Shown: positions 8,318-17,986, numbered from the stretch's first letter. The stretch: 64,000 bases of DNA from Methylobacterium sp. E-066 (GCF_022829635.1 NZ_JAKSYO010000050.1:51031-115030); one strand, 5' to 3'. The notes: a model not told the origin generated them from the letters alone. Made by a program: numbers and translations.

Positions 8318-9099
8318 TGCGCCCAACCCCTCTCGGCCGCCTGCGCGATACGGCGCTGCCGTGGCTGCTGCCGGTGGCGATCCTGCTGGGCTGGCAGGCC
8401 GCGGTCTCGGCCGGCCTCGTCTCCAACCGGTTCATGCCGGCGCCGCTCGACGTGGTCCGGGCCGGCTGGGATGCCGGGCGCACCGGGGAGCTCTGGACCA
8501 ACCTCTGGGTCAGCACCCTGCGGGCGCTGTCGGGCTTCGCGGTCGGCGGCGGCATCGGCTTCGCGCTGGGCCTCGCCAACGGCCTGTCGCGCCTGTCGGA
8601 GCGGCTGACCGACACTTCGGTGCAGATGGTGCGCAACGTGCCCCACCTGTCGCTGATCCCGCTGGTGATCCTGTGGTTCGGCATCGGCGAGGAGGCCAAG
8701 CTGTTCCTGGTCGCGCTCGGCGTGTTCTTCCCGATCTACGCCAACACCCTGCACGGTATCCGCTCGGTGGACCCGGCGCTGGTGGAGATGGGCCGCGTCT
8801 ACGGCATGTCGCGGACGGAGCTGTTCACCAAGGTGGTGCTGCCCGGCGCCCTGCCGTCGATCTTCGTCGGGTTGCGCTACGCCCTCGGGATCATGTGGTT
8901 GACGCTGATCGTTGCCGAGACGATCTCGGCCTCCTCGGGGCTGGGCTACATGGCCATGCAGGCCCGTGAGTTCATGCTGGTGGACGTCGTCGTGCTGGCG
9001 ATCCTGATCTATGCCGCCCTGGGCAAGCTCGCCGATGCGCTGACGCGTCAGCTCGAGCGCGCCTGCCTCGCCTGGAACCCCGCCTACAGGAGCGCCTGA
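8314..9099 (+). CDS. ssuC: Aliphatic sulfonate ABC transporter permease
   Basis: A 261-residue inner-membrane protein with about six hydrophobic helices. It carries the binding-protein-dependent permease (EAA-type) loop, here [28 protein letters not shown] in register ~152-179, which docks on the ATPase. Length and sequence match SsuC. The start codon overlaps the previous stop (ATGA) and its own stop overlaps the next ATG, a tightly coupled arrangement. Two adjacent ATGs exist (8314 and 8317); the first is used. Confidence 0.9.
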   Translation: MMRPTPLGRLRDTALPWLLPVAILLGWQAAVSAGLVSNRFMPAPLDVVRAGWDAGRTGELWTNLWVSTLRALSGFAVGGGIGFALGLANGLSRLSERLTDTSVQMVRNVPHLSLIPLVILWFGIGEEAKLFLVALGVFFPIYANTLHGIRSVDPALVEMGRVYGMSRTELFTKVVLPGALPSIFVGLRYALGIMWLTLIVAETISASSGLGYMAMQAREFMLVDVVVLAILIYAALGKLADALTRQLERACLAWNPAYRSA

Positions 9100-9959
9100 T
9101 GCTGCTCGACGCCCTTCGCCGCGAGGCTCCGGCCGACCCCGCCCCCGAGACCCGGATCGCCGACGCGCCGCCCGCGTCCGCGCCGGCGCGCCATCCGGCG
9201 GAGGCCGCGAGCCGCGGCATCGCCGTAACCGCCCGCGACCTCCGAAAAAGCTTCGACGGCAATACCGTCATCGAGGGGCTCGATCTGTACCTGCCGGCCG
9301 GCGGGTTCACCGCCGTGGTCGGGCGCTCGGGCTGCGGCAAGAGCACCCTTCTGCGCCTGATCCTCGGGCTGGAGGTGCCGACCGGCGGCCGGATCGTGCT
9401 CGAAGGGCCTGAGACCGGCCCGCGTCGGAGCGATCCGCCCAAGCGGATCATGTTCCAGGAGCCGCGCCTGCTGCCCTGGGCCCGGGTGGTCGACAACGTC
9501 ACGGTCGGCCTGTCCGGCCACGGCTCCCGGGCCGAGCGCCGGGAGCGGGCGCTGGCGGCCCTGGCCGAAGTCGGCTTGTCCGACAAGGCCGGGCAATGGC
9601 CCGCGACCCTGTCGGGCGGCCAGCGCCAGCGCGTGGCGCTCGCCCGGGCTCTGGTGGGCCGGCCGGGCCTGTTGGCGCTGGACGAGCCGCTCGGCGCCCT
9701 CGACGCGCTGACCCGCATCGGCATGCAGGACCTGATCGAGCGGATCTGGCTGGCGCAGGGTTTTACCGCGCTGCTCGTCACCCACGACGTGTCCGAGGCG
9801 GTGGCGCTCGCCGACCGCATCCTGGTGGTCGAGGCCGGCCGCATCGCCCTCGATGTGCGGGTCGACGTGCCGCGCCCGCGCCGGCGCGGGGATCCGGACC
9901 TGGCGCGGCTCGAAGGGCGTATCCTCGATCATCTGCTCGGCGCCGAGCCGAACGTCTGA
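9099..9959 (+). CDS. ssuB: Aliphatic sulfonate ABC transporter ATP-binding protein
   Basis: A 286-residue ABC ATPase with Walker [10 protein letters not shown] (75-83), Q-loop near [10 protein letters not shown] (118-127), signature LSGGQ (171-175), Walker B LLALDE (191-196) and switch histidine in THD (~229). The first ~40 residues are a Pro/Ala-rich extension, as is common for SsuB in alphaproteobacteria. It energises the SsuC permease. The start overlaps the ssuC stop (TGATG). Confidence 0.9.
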   Translation: MLLDALRREAPADPAPETRIADAPPASAPARHPAEAASRGIAVTARDLRKSFDGNTVIEGLDLYLPAGGFTAVVGRSGCGKSTLLRLILGLEVPTGGRIVLEGPETGPRRSDPPKRIMFQEPRLLPWARVVDNVTVGLSGHGSRAERRERALAALAEVGLSDKAGQWPATLSGGQRQRVALARALVGRPGLLALDEPLGALDALTRIGMQDLIERIWLAQGFTALLVTHDVSEAVALADRILVVEAGRIALDVRVDVPRPRRRGDPDLARLEGRILDHLLGAEPNV

Positions 9960-10075
9960 AACCGGGCCGCCGTTTCCCGGAAGCGGCGGTCTGCTGTAGC
10001 TCTTGGTGATCGCCGGATGCGAGAAGTCGGATCCGGCTTTTCCGCATCCGGCCCATAGCCGCAATGGAGACCCCG

Positions 10076-11251
10076 ATGACCGCGACGCATGACGGGCACG
10101 CCGACGTCCTCTGGTTCCTGCCGACCCACGGCGACGGCCGCTATCTCGGCGCCCAGGAGGGGGCTCGCGCGGTCTCGATCGACTACCTCCGGCAGATCGC
10201 CCAGGGCGCCGACGAGCTCGGCTATTACGGCGTGCTGCTGCCGACCGGGCGGTCCTGCGAGGATTCCTGGATCATCGCCTCGGCGCTGGCGCCGCTGACC
10301 AAGCGGCTGCGCTTCCTGGTGGCGGTGCGGCCGGGCCTGATGGAGCCGTCCGCGGCGGCGCGCATGACCGCGACCCTCGACCGGATCTCGGACGGGCGCC
10401 TGCTGATCAACGTCGTCACCGGCGGCGATCCGGTGGAGCTGGCCGGCGACGGTGTGTTCCTGTCCCATGACGAGCGCTACGTCGTCACCGACGAGTTCCT
10501 GACGATCTGGCGGGGCCTGCTCTCGGGCGAGACCGTGACCTACCAGGGCAAGCACCTGCGCGCCGAGAACGGCCGAGTGATCTTCCCACCGGTGCAGAAG
10601 CCTTATCCGCCGCTCTATTTCGGCGGTTCCTCGCCGGCGGGGATGGAGGTCGCGGCCGAGCATTGCGACGTCTACCTCACCTGGGGCGAGCCCCCGGCGC
10701 AGGTCGCGGAAAAGATCGCCGCCGCGCGGCAGGCCGCGGCGGCCAAGGGCAAGACCTTCTCCTACGGCATCCGCCTGCACGTGATCGCCCGCGAGACCGA
10801 GGCCGAGGCCTGGGACGCCGCGGAGAAGCTGATCTCGAAGCTCGACGACGCCACCATCGCGAAGGCGCAGGAGACCCTGAAGCGACAGGATTCGGTCGGC
10901 CAGAGCCGGATGATGGCGCTCCACGGCGGCTCTCGCGAAAAACTCGTGGTCTCGCCCAACCTCTGGGCCGGGGTCGGGCTGGTGCGCGGCGGCGCCGGGA
11001 CCGCGCTCGTCGGCTCGGCCGATCAGGTTGCCGACCGGATGAAGGAGTATATCGATCTCGGGATCGACCGCTTCATCCTCTCGGGCTACCCGCATCTCGA
11101 GGAAGCCTACCGCTTCGCCGAGCTGGTTTTTCCAAAGCTGCCCCTGCGCGCCACCACGGGCCGGCCGGTCGGCAACGCCCGCAACGACGGCCCGTTCGGC
11201 GAGATCGTCGCCAACGACATCGTGCCCGCCCGCCGCGTCGGCGCGCACTGA
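10076..11251 (+). CDS. ssuD: FMNH2-dependent alkanesulfonate monooxygenase
   Basis: A 391-residue cytoplasmic luciferase-like flavin monooxygenase that releases sulfite from alkanesulfonates using FMNH2 from SsuE. The segments [14 protein letters not shown] at ~12-21, [32 protein letters not shown] and [21 protein letters not shown] match the SsuD family along the full length. Start ATG 10076 was chosen because GGAGA (10066-10070) lies five bases upstream; ATG 10064 is an alternative that would include this Shine-Dalgarno. It is the final gene of the sulfonate cluster, about 115 bases after ssuB. Confidence 0.92.
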   Translation: MTATHDGHADVLWFLPTHGDGRYLGAQEGARAVSIDYLRQIAQGADELGYYGVLLPTGRSCEDSWIIASALAPLTKRLRFLVAVRPGLMEPSAAARMTATLDRISDGRLLINVVTGGDPVELAGDGVFLSHDERYVVTDEFLTIWRGLLSGETVTYQGKHLRAENGRVIFPPVQKPYPPLYFGGSSPAGMEVAAEHCDVYLTWGEPPAQVAEKIAAARQAAAAKGKTFSYGIRLHVIARETEAEAWDAAEKLISKLDDATIAKAQETLKRQDSVGQSRMMALHGGSREKLVVSPNLWAGVGLVRGGAGTALVGSADQVADRMKEYIDLGIDRFILSGYPHLEEAYRFAELVFPKLPLRATTGRPVGNARNDGPFGEIVANDIVPARRVGAH

Positions 11252-11267
11252 CCGATCGGACCTTCCT

Positions 11268-11295
11268 GCCCGGCGGGTGCGCGCATCCGCCGGGC
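11268..11295 (+). terminator. Hairpin after ssuD
   Basis: GCCCGGCGG pairs with CCGCCGGGC across a 10-base loop, 17 bases after the ssuD stop. There is no T-run, so the terminator call is tentative. Confidence 0.45.
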
Positions 11296-11480
11296 GCGCG
11301 GTCATCCCGGGAGGGGGCCGGAAAAACCCGGCGCGCTCCCGGAGTTCTTGTCATGCACACATGGCCGGGCTGCACCGTCGCCATCCCGGCGTCATGGTGG
11401 CGCCATCGTTGGCGCTCATCCGCCGACTCCATCACCGTGCGGTCCGCTCACGCGGTCATCGGCTAATGACAAGGATATCC

Positions 11481-11750
11481 ATGACTTCGACCAAGGCGGT
11501 CCTCCTGACCCTCGGTCTCTGCCTCGGCCCGGCCGCGGCGCTCGCCGAGCAATCCCCGGCCCGCGAGGCGCTTAAGCAGCACTGCACCGGCGACTACATG
11601 GAGTATTGCAGCGCCTACGCGCCCGGCGGCCCGGAGGTCGAGGCCTGCTTCAAGACCAATCTCAAGAATCTGTCGCCCGGTTGCTCCGCGGCGATCACCG
11701 CCTACAAGCAGGAGAAGCGGGCGACCAAGCGCGTCAGCGAAGTGCGCTGA
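11481..11750 (+). CDS. Small secreted cysteine-rich protein (GLG1-like repeat)
   Basis: An 89-residue protein with a signal peptide (hydrophobic ~8-20, cleavage near ALAEQ). The mature part has four cysteines in the pattern C-x7-C...C...C (HCTGDYMEYC, EACF, PGCS), resembling the short cysteine-rich repeat of GLG1-type proteins that is also found in small bacterial exported proteins. Start ATG 11481 has AAGGA six to ten bases upstream; ATG 11466 is possible. Function is unknown. It stands alone after the sulfonate cluster. Confidence 0.7.
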   Translation: MTSTKAVLLTLGLCLGPAAALAEQSPAREALKQHCTGDYMEYCSAYAPGGPEVEACFKTNLKNLSPGCSAAITAYKQEKRATKRVSEVR

Positions 11751-12147
11751 GCCCGCTGCTGCGACACCTGTCCGGGAGGCATCCCGTCATTGCGCGCGGA
11801 GCGAAGCAACCCAGCGTGGCGCGGCGCTTGGGCGTGTCGTGCTGCCCTGGGTCACTTCGCTGCGCGCGTGATGACGGTGAAAGTGAAGTTTTTTAAGCGC
11901 ACCGCGGTGCTTCGGTGAGCGGCGAATACCGGGAGATGTGCAACTGCTCCTTAGAAATCCGCTCGCAATAATGCGTCCCATGCGCCGACAATAAGCAAGA
12001 ATCGATTTACGTCGCGAATATTTATATTAATTTTTACTTTGTAAGCATTATAAAAAATCTCGAAACATCAGACGCGTGACATTCCTGCACTTTCCGAGAC
12101 CGCGCGCGGCATTAGCCTCCGCTGTGCCGAAAATCGGAGATTGCCTC
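11751..12147. other. Intergenic region with palindromic repeat and AT-rich promoter zone
   Basis: About 400 bases without a gene. It holds a REP-like palindrome (11785-11876) and then an AT-rich section (12000-12070) which likely carries the promoter of the small lipoprotein gene. Confidence 0.5.
11785..11876. repeat. REP-like interspersed palindrome
   Basis: The element begins CGTCATTGCGCGCGGAGCGA and ends with the imperfect reverse complement (CACTTCGCTGCGCGCGTGATGACG region). Palindromes of this CGTCATTGCG... type are dispersed in many alphaproteobacterial chromosomes. Only one copy is seen in this window. Confidence 0.6.
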
Positions 12148-12279
12148 GTGTCCACTGCACGTTGTTTCGCGAAAAATCCTCTCACGCGCGTTCTGGTCCT
12201 GGCCGTGCTGGCGGCCAGCGTCGCGGCCTGCGCGACCAAGCCGCCGGCCGAGCCGGTGCCGCTGGTGAAGAAGGGCTGA
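12148..12279 (+). CDS. Small lipoprotein
   Basis: A 43-residue protein: positively charged start, hydrophobic segment (VLVLAVLAASVAAC) ending in a lipobox-type cysteine (VAAC), then a short tail CATKPPAEPVPLVKKG. It should be a lipid-anchored envelope peptide after signal-peptidase II cleavage. GTG 12148 was preferred because CGGAGA lies about seven bases upstream; an upstream GTG at 12076 would give a 67-residue form with an atypical signal. Function unknown. Confidence 0.6.
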   Translation: MSTARCFAKNPLTRVLVLAVLAASVAACATKPPAEPVPLVKKG

Positions 12280-12326
12280 GCGCCGCATCCCGACAGGCGC
12301 AATTCGGCTTCGGGACGATAACCGAG

Positions 12327-12350
12327 CGCCGCCCCGGATCCGGGGCGGCG
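12327..12350. terminator. Bidirectional terminator hairpin
   Basis: A perfect palindrome CGCCGCCCCGGATCCGGGGC continuing to GGCG at 12350 lies between convergent genes (lipoprotein + and repeat protein -), followed by TTCTC on the plus strand. Confidence 0.65.
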
Positions 12351-12363
12351 TTCTCAGGCGGCA

Positions 12364-13737
12364 TCACCGCACGGCGATCCCCAGCGGAGCCCCCCGGCAG
12401 TTGAGATGGGCCGGGTTGGTCGAGACCACGCCGGCATTGCAGCCACCCTGCAGGCCGACATAGAGCGGCGTCCCGCCCGCGCCGGCGGCCGCGAGGTAAC
12501 CGATCGGGCGCGTGCCGGCGTCGAGATGGTGCGGGTTGTTGGTGACCAGGCCGGCATCGAGCCCGGCCGCGGTCCCGGCATAGACCGGCGCGTCGGCGGG
12601 CGAGGATGGCTGCGCCAGGGTCGCGCCGATCGGAGCCGTGGCGCACCCCTTGTAGCCCGGGTCGATCGTCACCTCGCCGGCATTGCAGCCCTGCTGCGTC
12701 CCGACATAGAGCGCCACGCCCGGAGCCCGCGCGGCATCCGCTTGGGGCGCGGGGATGGCGGGTAGGGTAGCCGGCCGGCCGCCGGTCAGGGCCGCCCGCA
12801 GGGCGACGAGGCCCGCCCGGACATCCTGCAGCGTGCCGACCACCACGTAGCAGGTGTAGCTGTGCGCCCCCGCCGGAACATTGTTCTCCCGGAAGGCGCA
12901 GTTCCACTTCACCGTGGCGTTGCCCGAGCCCGGCAGGGTCGAGAAGTCGAACCGGCCGTAGCCGGCATTCGGCACCGTCGGCTGGGGGAGGGCGGGGCTG
13001 TAGACGCCCATCGCCCGGGATCCGTCGGGAGTGGCCAGGATCACCGGCACGGCCTGCTCGCCCGGCCCAGCGGAGAGTGCCGCGGACTGGCCGGTGACCG
13101 GGTCGAGGCTCCAGAATGCGGTGAAGTCCGGCGGCATGTAGGCGGTGGCCGCCTCGAAGGTCGCCGATTCGTGGGGTTGCGCGGTGATGTAGGTGGCGCG
13201 GTACGCGATGGCGTTGGCCACGCCTGCCGCGCCCAGGGTGACGGTCTTGGCCAGGATGTCGTCGGAACGGGGCCCGGCATGGGGGCCGGGTCCCTTCGGG
13301 CAGCTGCCGGTGACTCGGCCGGGCTCGATCCAGTAGGCCATCTGCGCCCGCGTTTGGAGGGTGTCCGGGCCGACCTTCAGTTCGGTGAGCAGGGTCGTGC
13401 TGCGCGGGCCGGTGCCGTCGGAATCGCTGCCCGCTTCGGTGGGGTTCAGGCACTCGCCGTAGCCGTCATAGGACGAGGCCGATTGCAGCTCACGGCCGTG
13501 GTCGTGGGCGTTGATGAACTGCGTGCCACCCCAGGTCAGGCTGTCGATGGCCCCGCCGGTCCGGGACGAGACGCCGACCACGATCGGCGATCCGTTGAAG
13601 GCCCGGCTGATCGTGGCCCGGCCGCCCGGCTCGGGCCACGCGATCGACGGGGCATCCTCGGCCTGCGCGGCCCCCGCGAGGCCGGCGAGCAGGAGCGCGG
13701 CGCGCAGGGGGCGGGGCAGGCGGGTCGAGGCGGGCAT
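12364..13737 (-). CDS. Secreted protein of unknown function with three C-terminal repeats
   Basis: A 457-residue protein with a signal peptide (cleavage near AAQAE). Residues ~30-330 form a beta-rich region with phrases such as GGAIDSLTWGGTQFINAHDHGRE and SYDGYGECLNPTE, suggestive of a sugar-binding or mutarotase-like fold, but I do not recognise the family. The last ~125 residues contain three related units starting ALYVGTQQGCNAG, PVYAGTAAGLDAG and PLYVGLQGGCNAG, each ending in a x-PIG/PLG motif (repeat period ~37-40). Units 1 and 3 carry two cysteines each and unit 2 none, so disulphides may form within units. It is transcribed convergently to the small lipoprotein. Function unknown. Confidence 0.7.
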   Translation of the reverse strand: MPASTRLPRPLRAALLLAGLAGAAQAEDAPSIAWPEPGGRATISRAFNGSPIVVGVSSRTGGAIDSLTWGGTQFINAHDHGRELQSASSYDGYGECLNPTEAGSDSDGTGPRSTTLLTELKVGPDTLQTRAQMAYWIEPGRVTGSCPKGPGPHAGPRSDDILAKTVTLGAAGVANAIAYRATYITAQPHESATFEAATAYMPPDFTAFWSLDPVTGQSAALSAGPGEQAVPVILATPDGSRAMGVYSPALPQPTVPNAGYGRFDFSTLPGSGNATVKWNCAFRENNVPAGAHSYTCYVVVGTLQDVRAGLVALRAALTGGRPATLPAIPAPQADAARAPGVALYVGTQQGCNAGEVTIDPGYKGCATAPIGATLAQPSSPADAPVYAGTAAGLDAGLVTNNPHHLDAGTRPIGYLAAAGAGGTPLYVGLQGGCNAGVVSTNPAHLNCRGAPLGIAVR

Positions 13738-14069
13738 CGGCGGCTCCTGTGGGGGGCCGGCTTAGAGCATGACGCGGGGGAGGGGAATCCGGCCCCGGAC
13801 TCGCCAAGCGGCACACGGCGATCGTTCCGATAGAGTGGATGAGACCTGCGTCCCGCATGAGTCCAGTCCCGCCATGACCGGTTGAAACTTGGACGGAACC
13901 GTCTCCCGACCGTCGCGGCCGGCACGATAATTTAAGTCCCGCGCTGTCATCGGGTTGGAAGGCTGCGGCCGCGCCTGACTCCCACCGTTCCGCTGCGCCT
14001 GTGCGCGCGACCGCCGGGGATCTGCTGCAGCGGCCTGGATCGAACCTTCGGAATACGGATGCCGTGCCG
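13738..14069. other. Divergent promoter region
   Basis: About 330 bases between the divergently oriented repeat protein gene (-) and the SulP gene (+). No clear promoter consensus, operator or small gene is seen; an upstream in-frame GTG (14001) of the SulP frame lies here. Confidence 0.4.
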
Positions 14070-16322
14070 ATGACAACCACCGATATGGTCTCCGCCGGCA
14101 GCGGGCAGCCGACCGAGGGGCGCCAGGCGCTGGTCCGCACCGCGCGCACGATCGCGGCGGCGGCCGTCGCCGCCATGGTGCTGCTGCTCGATCTCATCAG
14201 CTTCTCGCAGCTGATCTTTTCCGGCCCGCTGGCGGAAAGCCGGGTCGCCGGGATGTCGGCGATGCTGGCGGCCTACGTGCTGGGCAGCCTCGTCTTCGTC
14301 GCGCTCCGGCGGACCGTGCTGGTGTCGCTGTCCTTCATCGGGGCGGCCGCAATCGTGCAGGCGGCGATCGCCGCCGCGGTGGCCGGCGCGCTGCGGGACG
14401 CGGGCGTCACCGATCCCGCCACGGTCGGCCGGATCGTGCTCGTCGCCTGCGGCGTCTCGACCTTCGCCACCGGCCTCGTCTTCGCCCTGCTCGGCACGCT
14501 GCGCGCCTCGCTGCTGGCACAGCTCCTGCCCTACCCGGTCCTGACCGGCTTCCTCGGCGGCGTCGGGCTGCTGTTCCTCAAGAGCGGCCTGCAGATCGGT
14601 GCGCATCTCGACGATCCCGCCGCGGCGCTGCTGGGCCTGCTCGACCCGGCGGTGCTCGACCCGAGCCGGATCGACCTCGGACTGCTCGGGCGCATCGCCC
14701 TGACCGTCGTCATCGGGTTCTGCGCCTTCTACATGCCCCGGCGCATCAAGCATTGGGGCACTTACCCGACCGTCATCCTGGCGAGCCTCGTCCTCGTGCA
14801 TCTCGGCCTGGCTTGGCAGGGCATCGACACGGCGACCGCGCAGGCCGCCGGCTGGCTGATCGAGGCGCTGCCCACGGGATCGCTGCTGCAGGCCCCGGCC
14901 GCGATGGCGCTCCAGGCCCTCGACCCGGCGCTGCTCCTGCCGATCCTGCCCCGGATCGCCACCGAGATCGTGGTCGCGGTGATCATCCAGATCCTCTACG
15001 TCATCAGCGTCGAGCTGGAGATGCGGCGCGAGCTCGATATCGACCGGATGTTCGTCGCCTCAGGCGCGGCCAACCTGCTTGGCAGCCTGTTCGGCAGCCC
15101 GACCATGGGGTTCGGGCGGACTTCGACGCTGCTGCTGCACAATATCGGCGGCAGCCACTGGCTCGGCTGGTGGCTCACGCTCGCCGTGATGGCGGCCTTG
15201 CTGGTCTTCGGCGCGAGCCCGCTGGCGCTGCTGCCGCGGCCGCTCGCCGGGGGCGCCCTGATCGCCATCGGGCTGGGGCTTCTGGTCAACCTCGCGCTCG
15301 CCTGCCGGACCTTCCCGGTCTGGGAAACCGGCATCGCCCTGGCGGTGTGCGCGGCGACCGCCCTGTTCGGCGCCACCGTGGGCTTCTTGGTCGGCGTCGT
15401 GCTGGCGATCCTGATCTTCGCGGTCCAGTACGGCCAGATCCCGGCGGTGCGCCGGGCACTGTCCGGCTCGGAGCGGCGCAGCAGCGTCATCCGCGCGCCC
15501 GACACCGCCGAACTGCTGCGCGAGGCCGGGGACCGGACGCGGATCTACGCCCTGCAGGGCTACCTGTTCTTCCTCAACGCCCAGACGATCTATCGCCGGG
15601 CCGCCGCCGAACCCGGCACCCTGCGCACCCTGATCCTGGACTTTCGCGATTGCGTCGGGCTCGACAGCTCGGCGCTGATCGCGTTCCGCAAGATCAGTCA
15701 GCTCGCCGAGCAACGCGGCTTCGACGTGCTGCTGGTCCATCTGGGCCCCGCGGCCCGCAAGCAGGTCGAGCGCGGCGGCCTCGCCGGGCCGCGGCTGCGG
15801 ACGCGCCACACCCTGGACGAGGCCCTGCGCGAGGCCGAGACGCTGCTGCTCACCGAGGCCGGATCCGGCGGGGAGGGGGCCGTCGCGCTGTTTGCCGAGC
15901 ACATGGCCGACCGGCTCGGCTGCGCCCTCGCGCCGGCCGATTTCGCGCCGTATCTCGGCCGCCGCAATCTCGCGGCGGGGGAGGCGCTGCTTCGCCAGGG
16001 CGAGGCGGCCGACAGCCTGTACTTCCTCGAGCAGGGCGTAGTCTCCATCGAGATGGAGGTACCCGGCCGCCCGAACCTGCGCCTGCGCACCACCACGGCC
16101 GGCACGGTGATCGGCGAGATCGGGCTGGTCCAGGGCGGGCGGCGCACCGCCACCGCCCTCGCCGAGACTCCCTGCCGGGTGGTCGGCGTCGACCGGGCCG
16201 CCCTGGCCCGGATGGAGCGCGAGCGCCCGGACCTCGCGCTGTCCCTGCAGCGCTTCCTGATCCTGGAACTCGCCGGCAAGGTCGCCGACACCAATTTGCT
16301 GCTGGAGGCCGAGCTGACCTGA
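14070..16322 (+). CDS. SulP-family anion transporter with STAS and cyclic-nucleotide-binding domains
   Basis: A 750-residue inner-membrane protein. Residues ~20-457 contain the many hydrophobic helices of the SulP/SLC26 fold, including SPTMGFGRTSTLLLHNIGGS. Residues ~490-600 form a STAS domain (ILDFRDCVGLDSSALIAFRK), and ~628-727 a cNMP-binding domain (FLEQGVVSIEME, GTVIGEIGLVQGGRRTATA with the phosphate-binding GEI...R-T-A pattern). The family imports sulfate, bicarbonate or other anions; the C-terminal domain suggests gating by cAMP or cGMP. ATG 14070 was chosen over GTG 14001 because the extra residues do not look coding. Substrate unknown; proximity to the sulfonate cluster makes sulfate attractive but unproven. 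Confidence 0.88.
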   Translation: MTTTDMVSAGSGQPTEGRQALVRTARTIAAAAVAAMVLLLDLISFSQLIFSGPLAESRVAGMSAMLAAYVLGSLVFVALRRTVLVSLSFIGAAAIVQAAIAAAVAGALRDAGVTDPATVGRIVLVACGVSTFATGLVFALLGTLRASLLAQLLPYPVLTGFLGGVGLLFLKSGLQIGAHLDDPAAALLGLLDPAVLDPSRIDLGLLGRIALTVVIGFCAFYMPRRIKHWGTYPTVILASLVLVHLGLAWQGIDTATAQAAGWLIEALPTGSLLQAPAAMALQALDPALLLPILPRIATEIVVAVIIQILYVISVELEMRRELDIDRMFVASGAANLLGSLFGSPTMGFGRTSTLLLHNIGGSHWLGWWLTLAVMAALLVFGASPLALLPRPLAGGALIAIGLGLLVNLALACRTFPVWETGIALAVCAATALFGATVGFLVGVVLAILIFAVQYGQIPAVRRALSGSERRSSVIRAPDTAELLREAGDRTRIYALQGYLFFLNAQTIYRRAAAEPGTLRTLILDFRDCVGLDSSALIAFRKISQLAEQRGFDVLLVHLGPAARKQVERGGLAGPRLRTRHTLDEALREAETLLLTEAGSGGEGAVALFAEHMADRLGCALAPADFAPYLGRRNLAAGEALLRQGEAADSLYFLEQGVVSIEMEVPGRPNLRLRTTTAGTVIGEIGLVQGGRRTATALAETPCRVVGVDRAALARMERERPDLALSLQRFLILELAGKVADTNLLLEAELT

Positions 16323-16335
16323 GACTCCAATCGCT

Positions 16336-16734
16336 CTACCGGGCCGCCGCCAGCACGGCGGCGAGCCCGATATGGGTGATCTGGTGCAGGAACTGATCGA
16401 CCCCGATCAGCCACCAGAACCGGGCATCGGTGGCCGGGAATTGGGTCCGCTGGCCGACCACGGCCTTGCCCCGATCGATGCCCGTGTGGATCACAAAATC
16501 CACGAGCGCGATCCACCACAGGGCCGGCTTGACCGCCAGGGCGATCAGCAGCGTTCCGAGTCCGTGCAGGCCGGTATGGGCGCAGAGCGGCCCGGCCCAG
16601 GCCGAAGCCCGCTCCTTGCCCTGCGCCATCCAGTTGGTCTGAAACAGGAAATCCGCCGCGAGATGCTTCACCGCGAAGGCGACGAGCAGGAGCGCGAAGG
16701 CGCCCACCGGAACGGGCGTATCGACGGATGGCAT
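16336..16734 (-). CDS. DUF3307 membrane protein
   Basis: A 132-residue integral membrane protein with roughly three to four hydrophobic segments and the family-like pattern LLVAFAVKHLAADFLFQTNWMA near the N-terminus and DQFLHQITHIGLA near the C-terminus. DUF3307 proteins have no established role. It is convergent with the SulP gene (14-base gap) and is followed upstream by a repeat-bearing spacer. Confidence 0.8.
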   Translation of the reverse strand: MPSVDTPVPVGAFALLLVAFAVKHLAADFLFQTNWMAQGKERASAWAGPLCAHTGLHGLGTLLIALAVKPALWWIALVDFVIHTGIDRGKAVVGQRTQFPATDARFWWLIGVDQFLHQITHIGLAAVLAAAR

Positions 16735-16842
16735 TCCGGCCCTGTTTCTCCCGGCGCGACTGCGCGTCGAATCGTAGCCCTCTTCTCATACACCCGGCCC
16801 GCATCCCTGGCAGCGTGATGGCGCACACAGAGGATCGGGTTT

Positions 16843-16890
16843 CCAAAGGGCTCGCAGCCCTTTGGCCGGGTTCGGGGGCGGAGCCCCCGA
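16843..16890. repeat. Twin-hairpin element in spacer
   Basis: Two neighbouring perfect hairpins: CCAAAGGGCT/AGCCCTTTGG (16843-16865, loop CGC) and TCGGGGGC/GCCCCCGA (16872-16890, loop GGA). The arrangement resembles dispersed repeats of alphaproteobacterial genomes and may also stop transcription of the quinone reductase gene on the minus strand. Confidence 0.5.
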
Positions 16891-16923
16891 GACCCACAGG
16901 CCCAAGTCCTTTGTGATGATGCT

Positions 16924-17898
16924 TCAAACCGTCAGGATGACGCGCCCCGTCGTGCGTCCGCCCTCCAGATCGGCATGGGCCCGGGCCGCGTCCCGGAGGT
17001 CGTATGCGGCCCCGATCGGGCTGGTCAGGCCGTCTTGCAGGGCCGCGATCAGGTCGGCGCTGCCGCGGCGATACAGGTCCGGATCGTTGGCGTAGGCGAT
17101 CACGCTCGGCCGCATCAGGGCGACCGGACGGCCGTTCCCCAGCGTCTCGACGCGGACAGGCGGGATCGGGCCGGCCGGCTGGCCGAGGTTCGCCACGAGC
17201 CCGAACGGCCGCACCGCCGCGAAGGTCCGAGCCAGCATGCCGCCGCCGATGCCGTCGATCGCCAGATGCACGCCCTGCCCATCCGCCAGGGCCCGGGTGC
17301 GCTCGGCCCAGTCGTCCGCGCCGTGCAGGAGCACGGCATCGGCACCGGCCTCCAGCGCCAGCGCCCGCTTCCCTTCGGAGCCGACCGTGCCGATGACATG
17401 CGCCCCGAGGCGCTTCGCCCAGCGGGTGACGATCTGGCCGAGCCCACCGGCGGCGGCATGGACCAGGATCCAGTCGCCGGGCCCGACGGCCCGGACCTTG
17501 TGCAGCAGCATATGGGCGGTCAGGCCGCGCAGCATCGTGCCGCCGACATCGCGGTCGGGGAGGGCGTCGGGCAGCCGCACCAGGCGCTCGGCCGGCAGGA
17601 TCCGCGCCTCGGCATAGGCCCCCATCGGCTGACCGTGATAGGCGACCCGGTCGCCGGGCTTCAGCGTCGTGACCCCCGGGCCGACCGCCTCGACCTTCCC
17701 GGCCCCCTCGAAGCCCAGCACCGCCGGATAGGCGTCGAGCGGGTAGAGGCCGGCTCGAAAGTAGATGTCGACGAAATTCACGCCGATCACGGAATGCCGG
17801 ATGCGAACCGCGTTCGCGCCAGGCTCGCCGATGTCGATCTCGGCCGCCGTCAGGACTTCCGGCGCGCCGGGCCCGGTCATCATCATTGCTGTCGTCAT
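16924..17898 (-). CDS. Quinone oxidoreductase (zinc-independent MDR family)
   Basis: A 324-residue medium-chain dehydrogenase/reductase of the NADPH:quinone reductase branch. It has VNFVDIYFRAGLYP (~41-54), GFEGAGKVEAVG and the NADPH motif HAAAGGLGQIVTRWAK (~146-161), and lacks the zinc-ligand pattern of alcohol dehydrogenases. It would reduce quinones or enals with NADPH in the cytoplasm. A LysR regulator is divergently encoded 88 bases away and is the likely controller. The MDR assignment is firm; the substrate is open. Confidence 0.85.
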   Translation of the reverse strand: MTTAMMMTGPGAPEVLTAAEIDIGEPGANAVRIRHSVIGVNFVDIYFRAGLYPLDAYPAVLGFEGAGKVEAVGPGVTTLKPGDRVAYHGQPMGAYAEARILPAERLVRLPDALPDRDVGGTMLRGLTAHMLLHKVRAVGPGDWILVHAAAGGLGQIVTRWAKRLGAHVIGTVGSEGKRALALEAGADAVLLHGADDWAERTRALADGQGVHLAIDGIGGGMLARTFAAVRPFGLVANLGQPAGPIPPVRVETLGNGRPVALMRPSVIAYANDPDLYRRGSADLIAALQDGLTSPIGAAYDLRDAARAHADLEGGRTTGRVILTV

Positions 17899-17986
17899 GG
17901 TCCACCTCCTGCCTGGACAGCGAACCGCGTTTTGATCTGTGAGAGAATTCGGGATCTCTTCACCGGTCCCGTGCGAAACTTCACCG

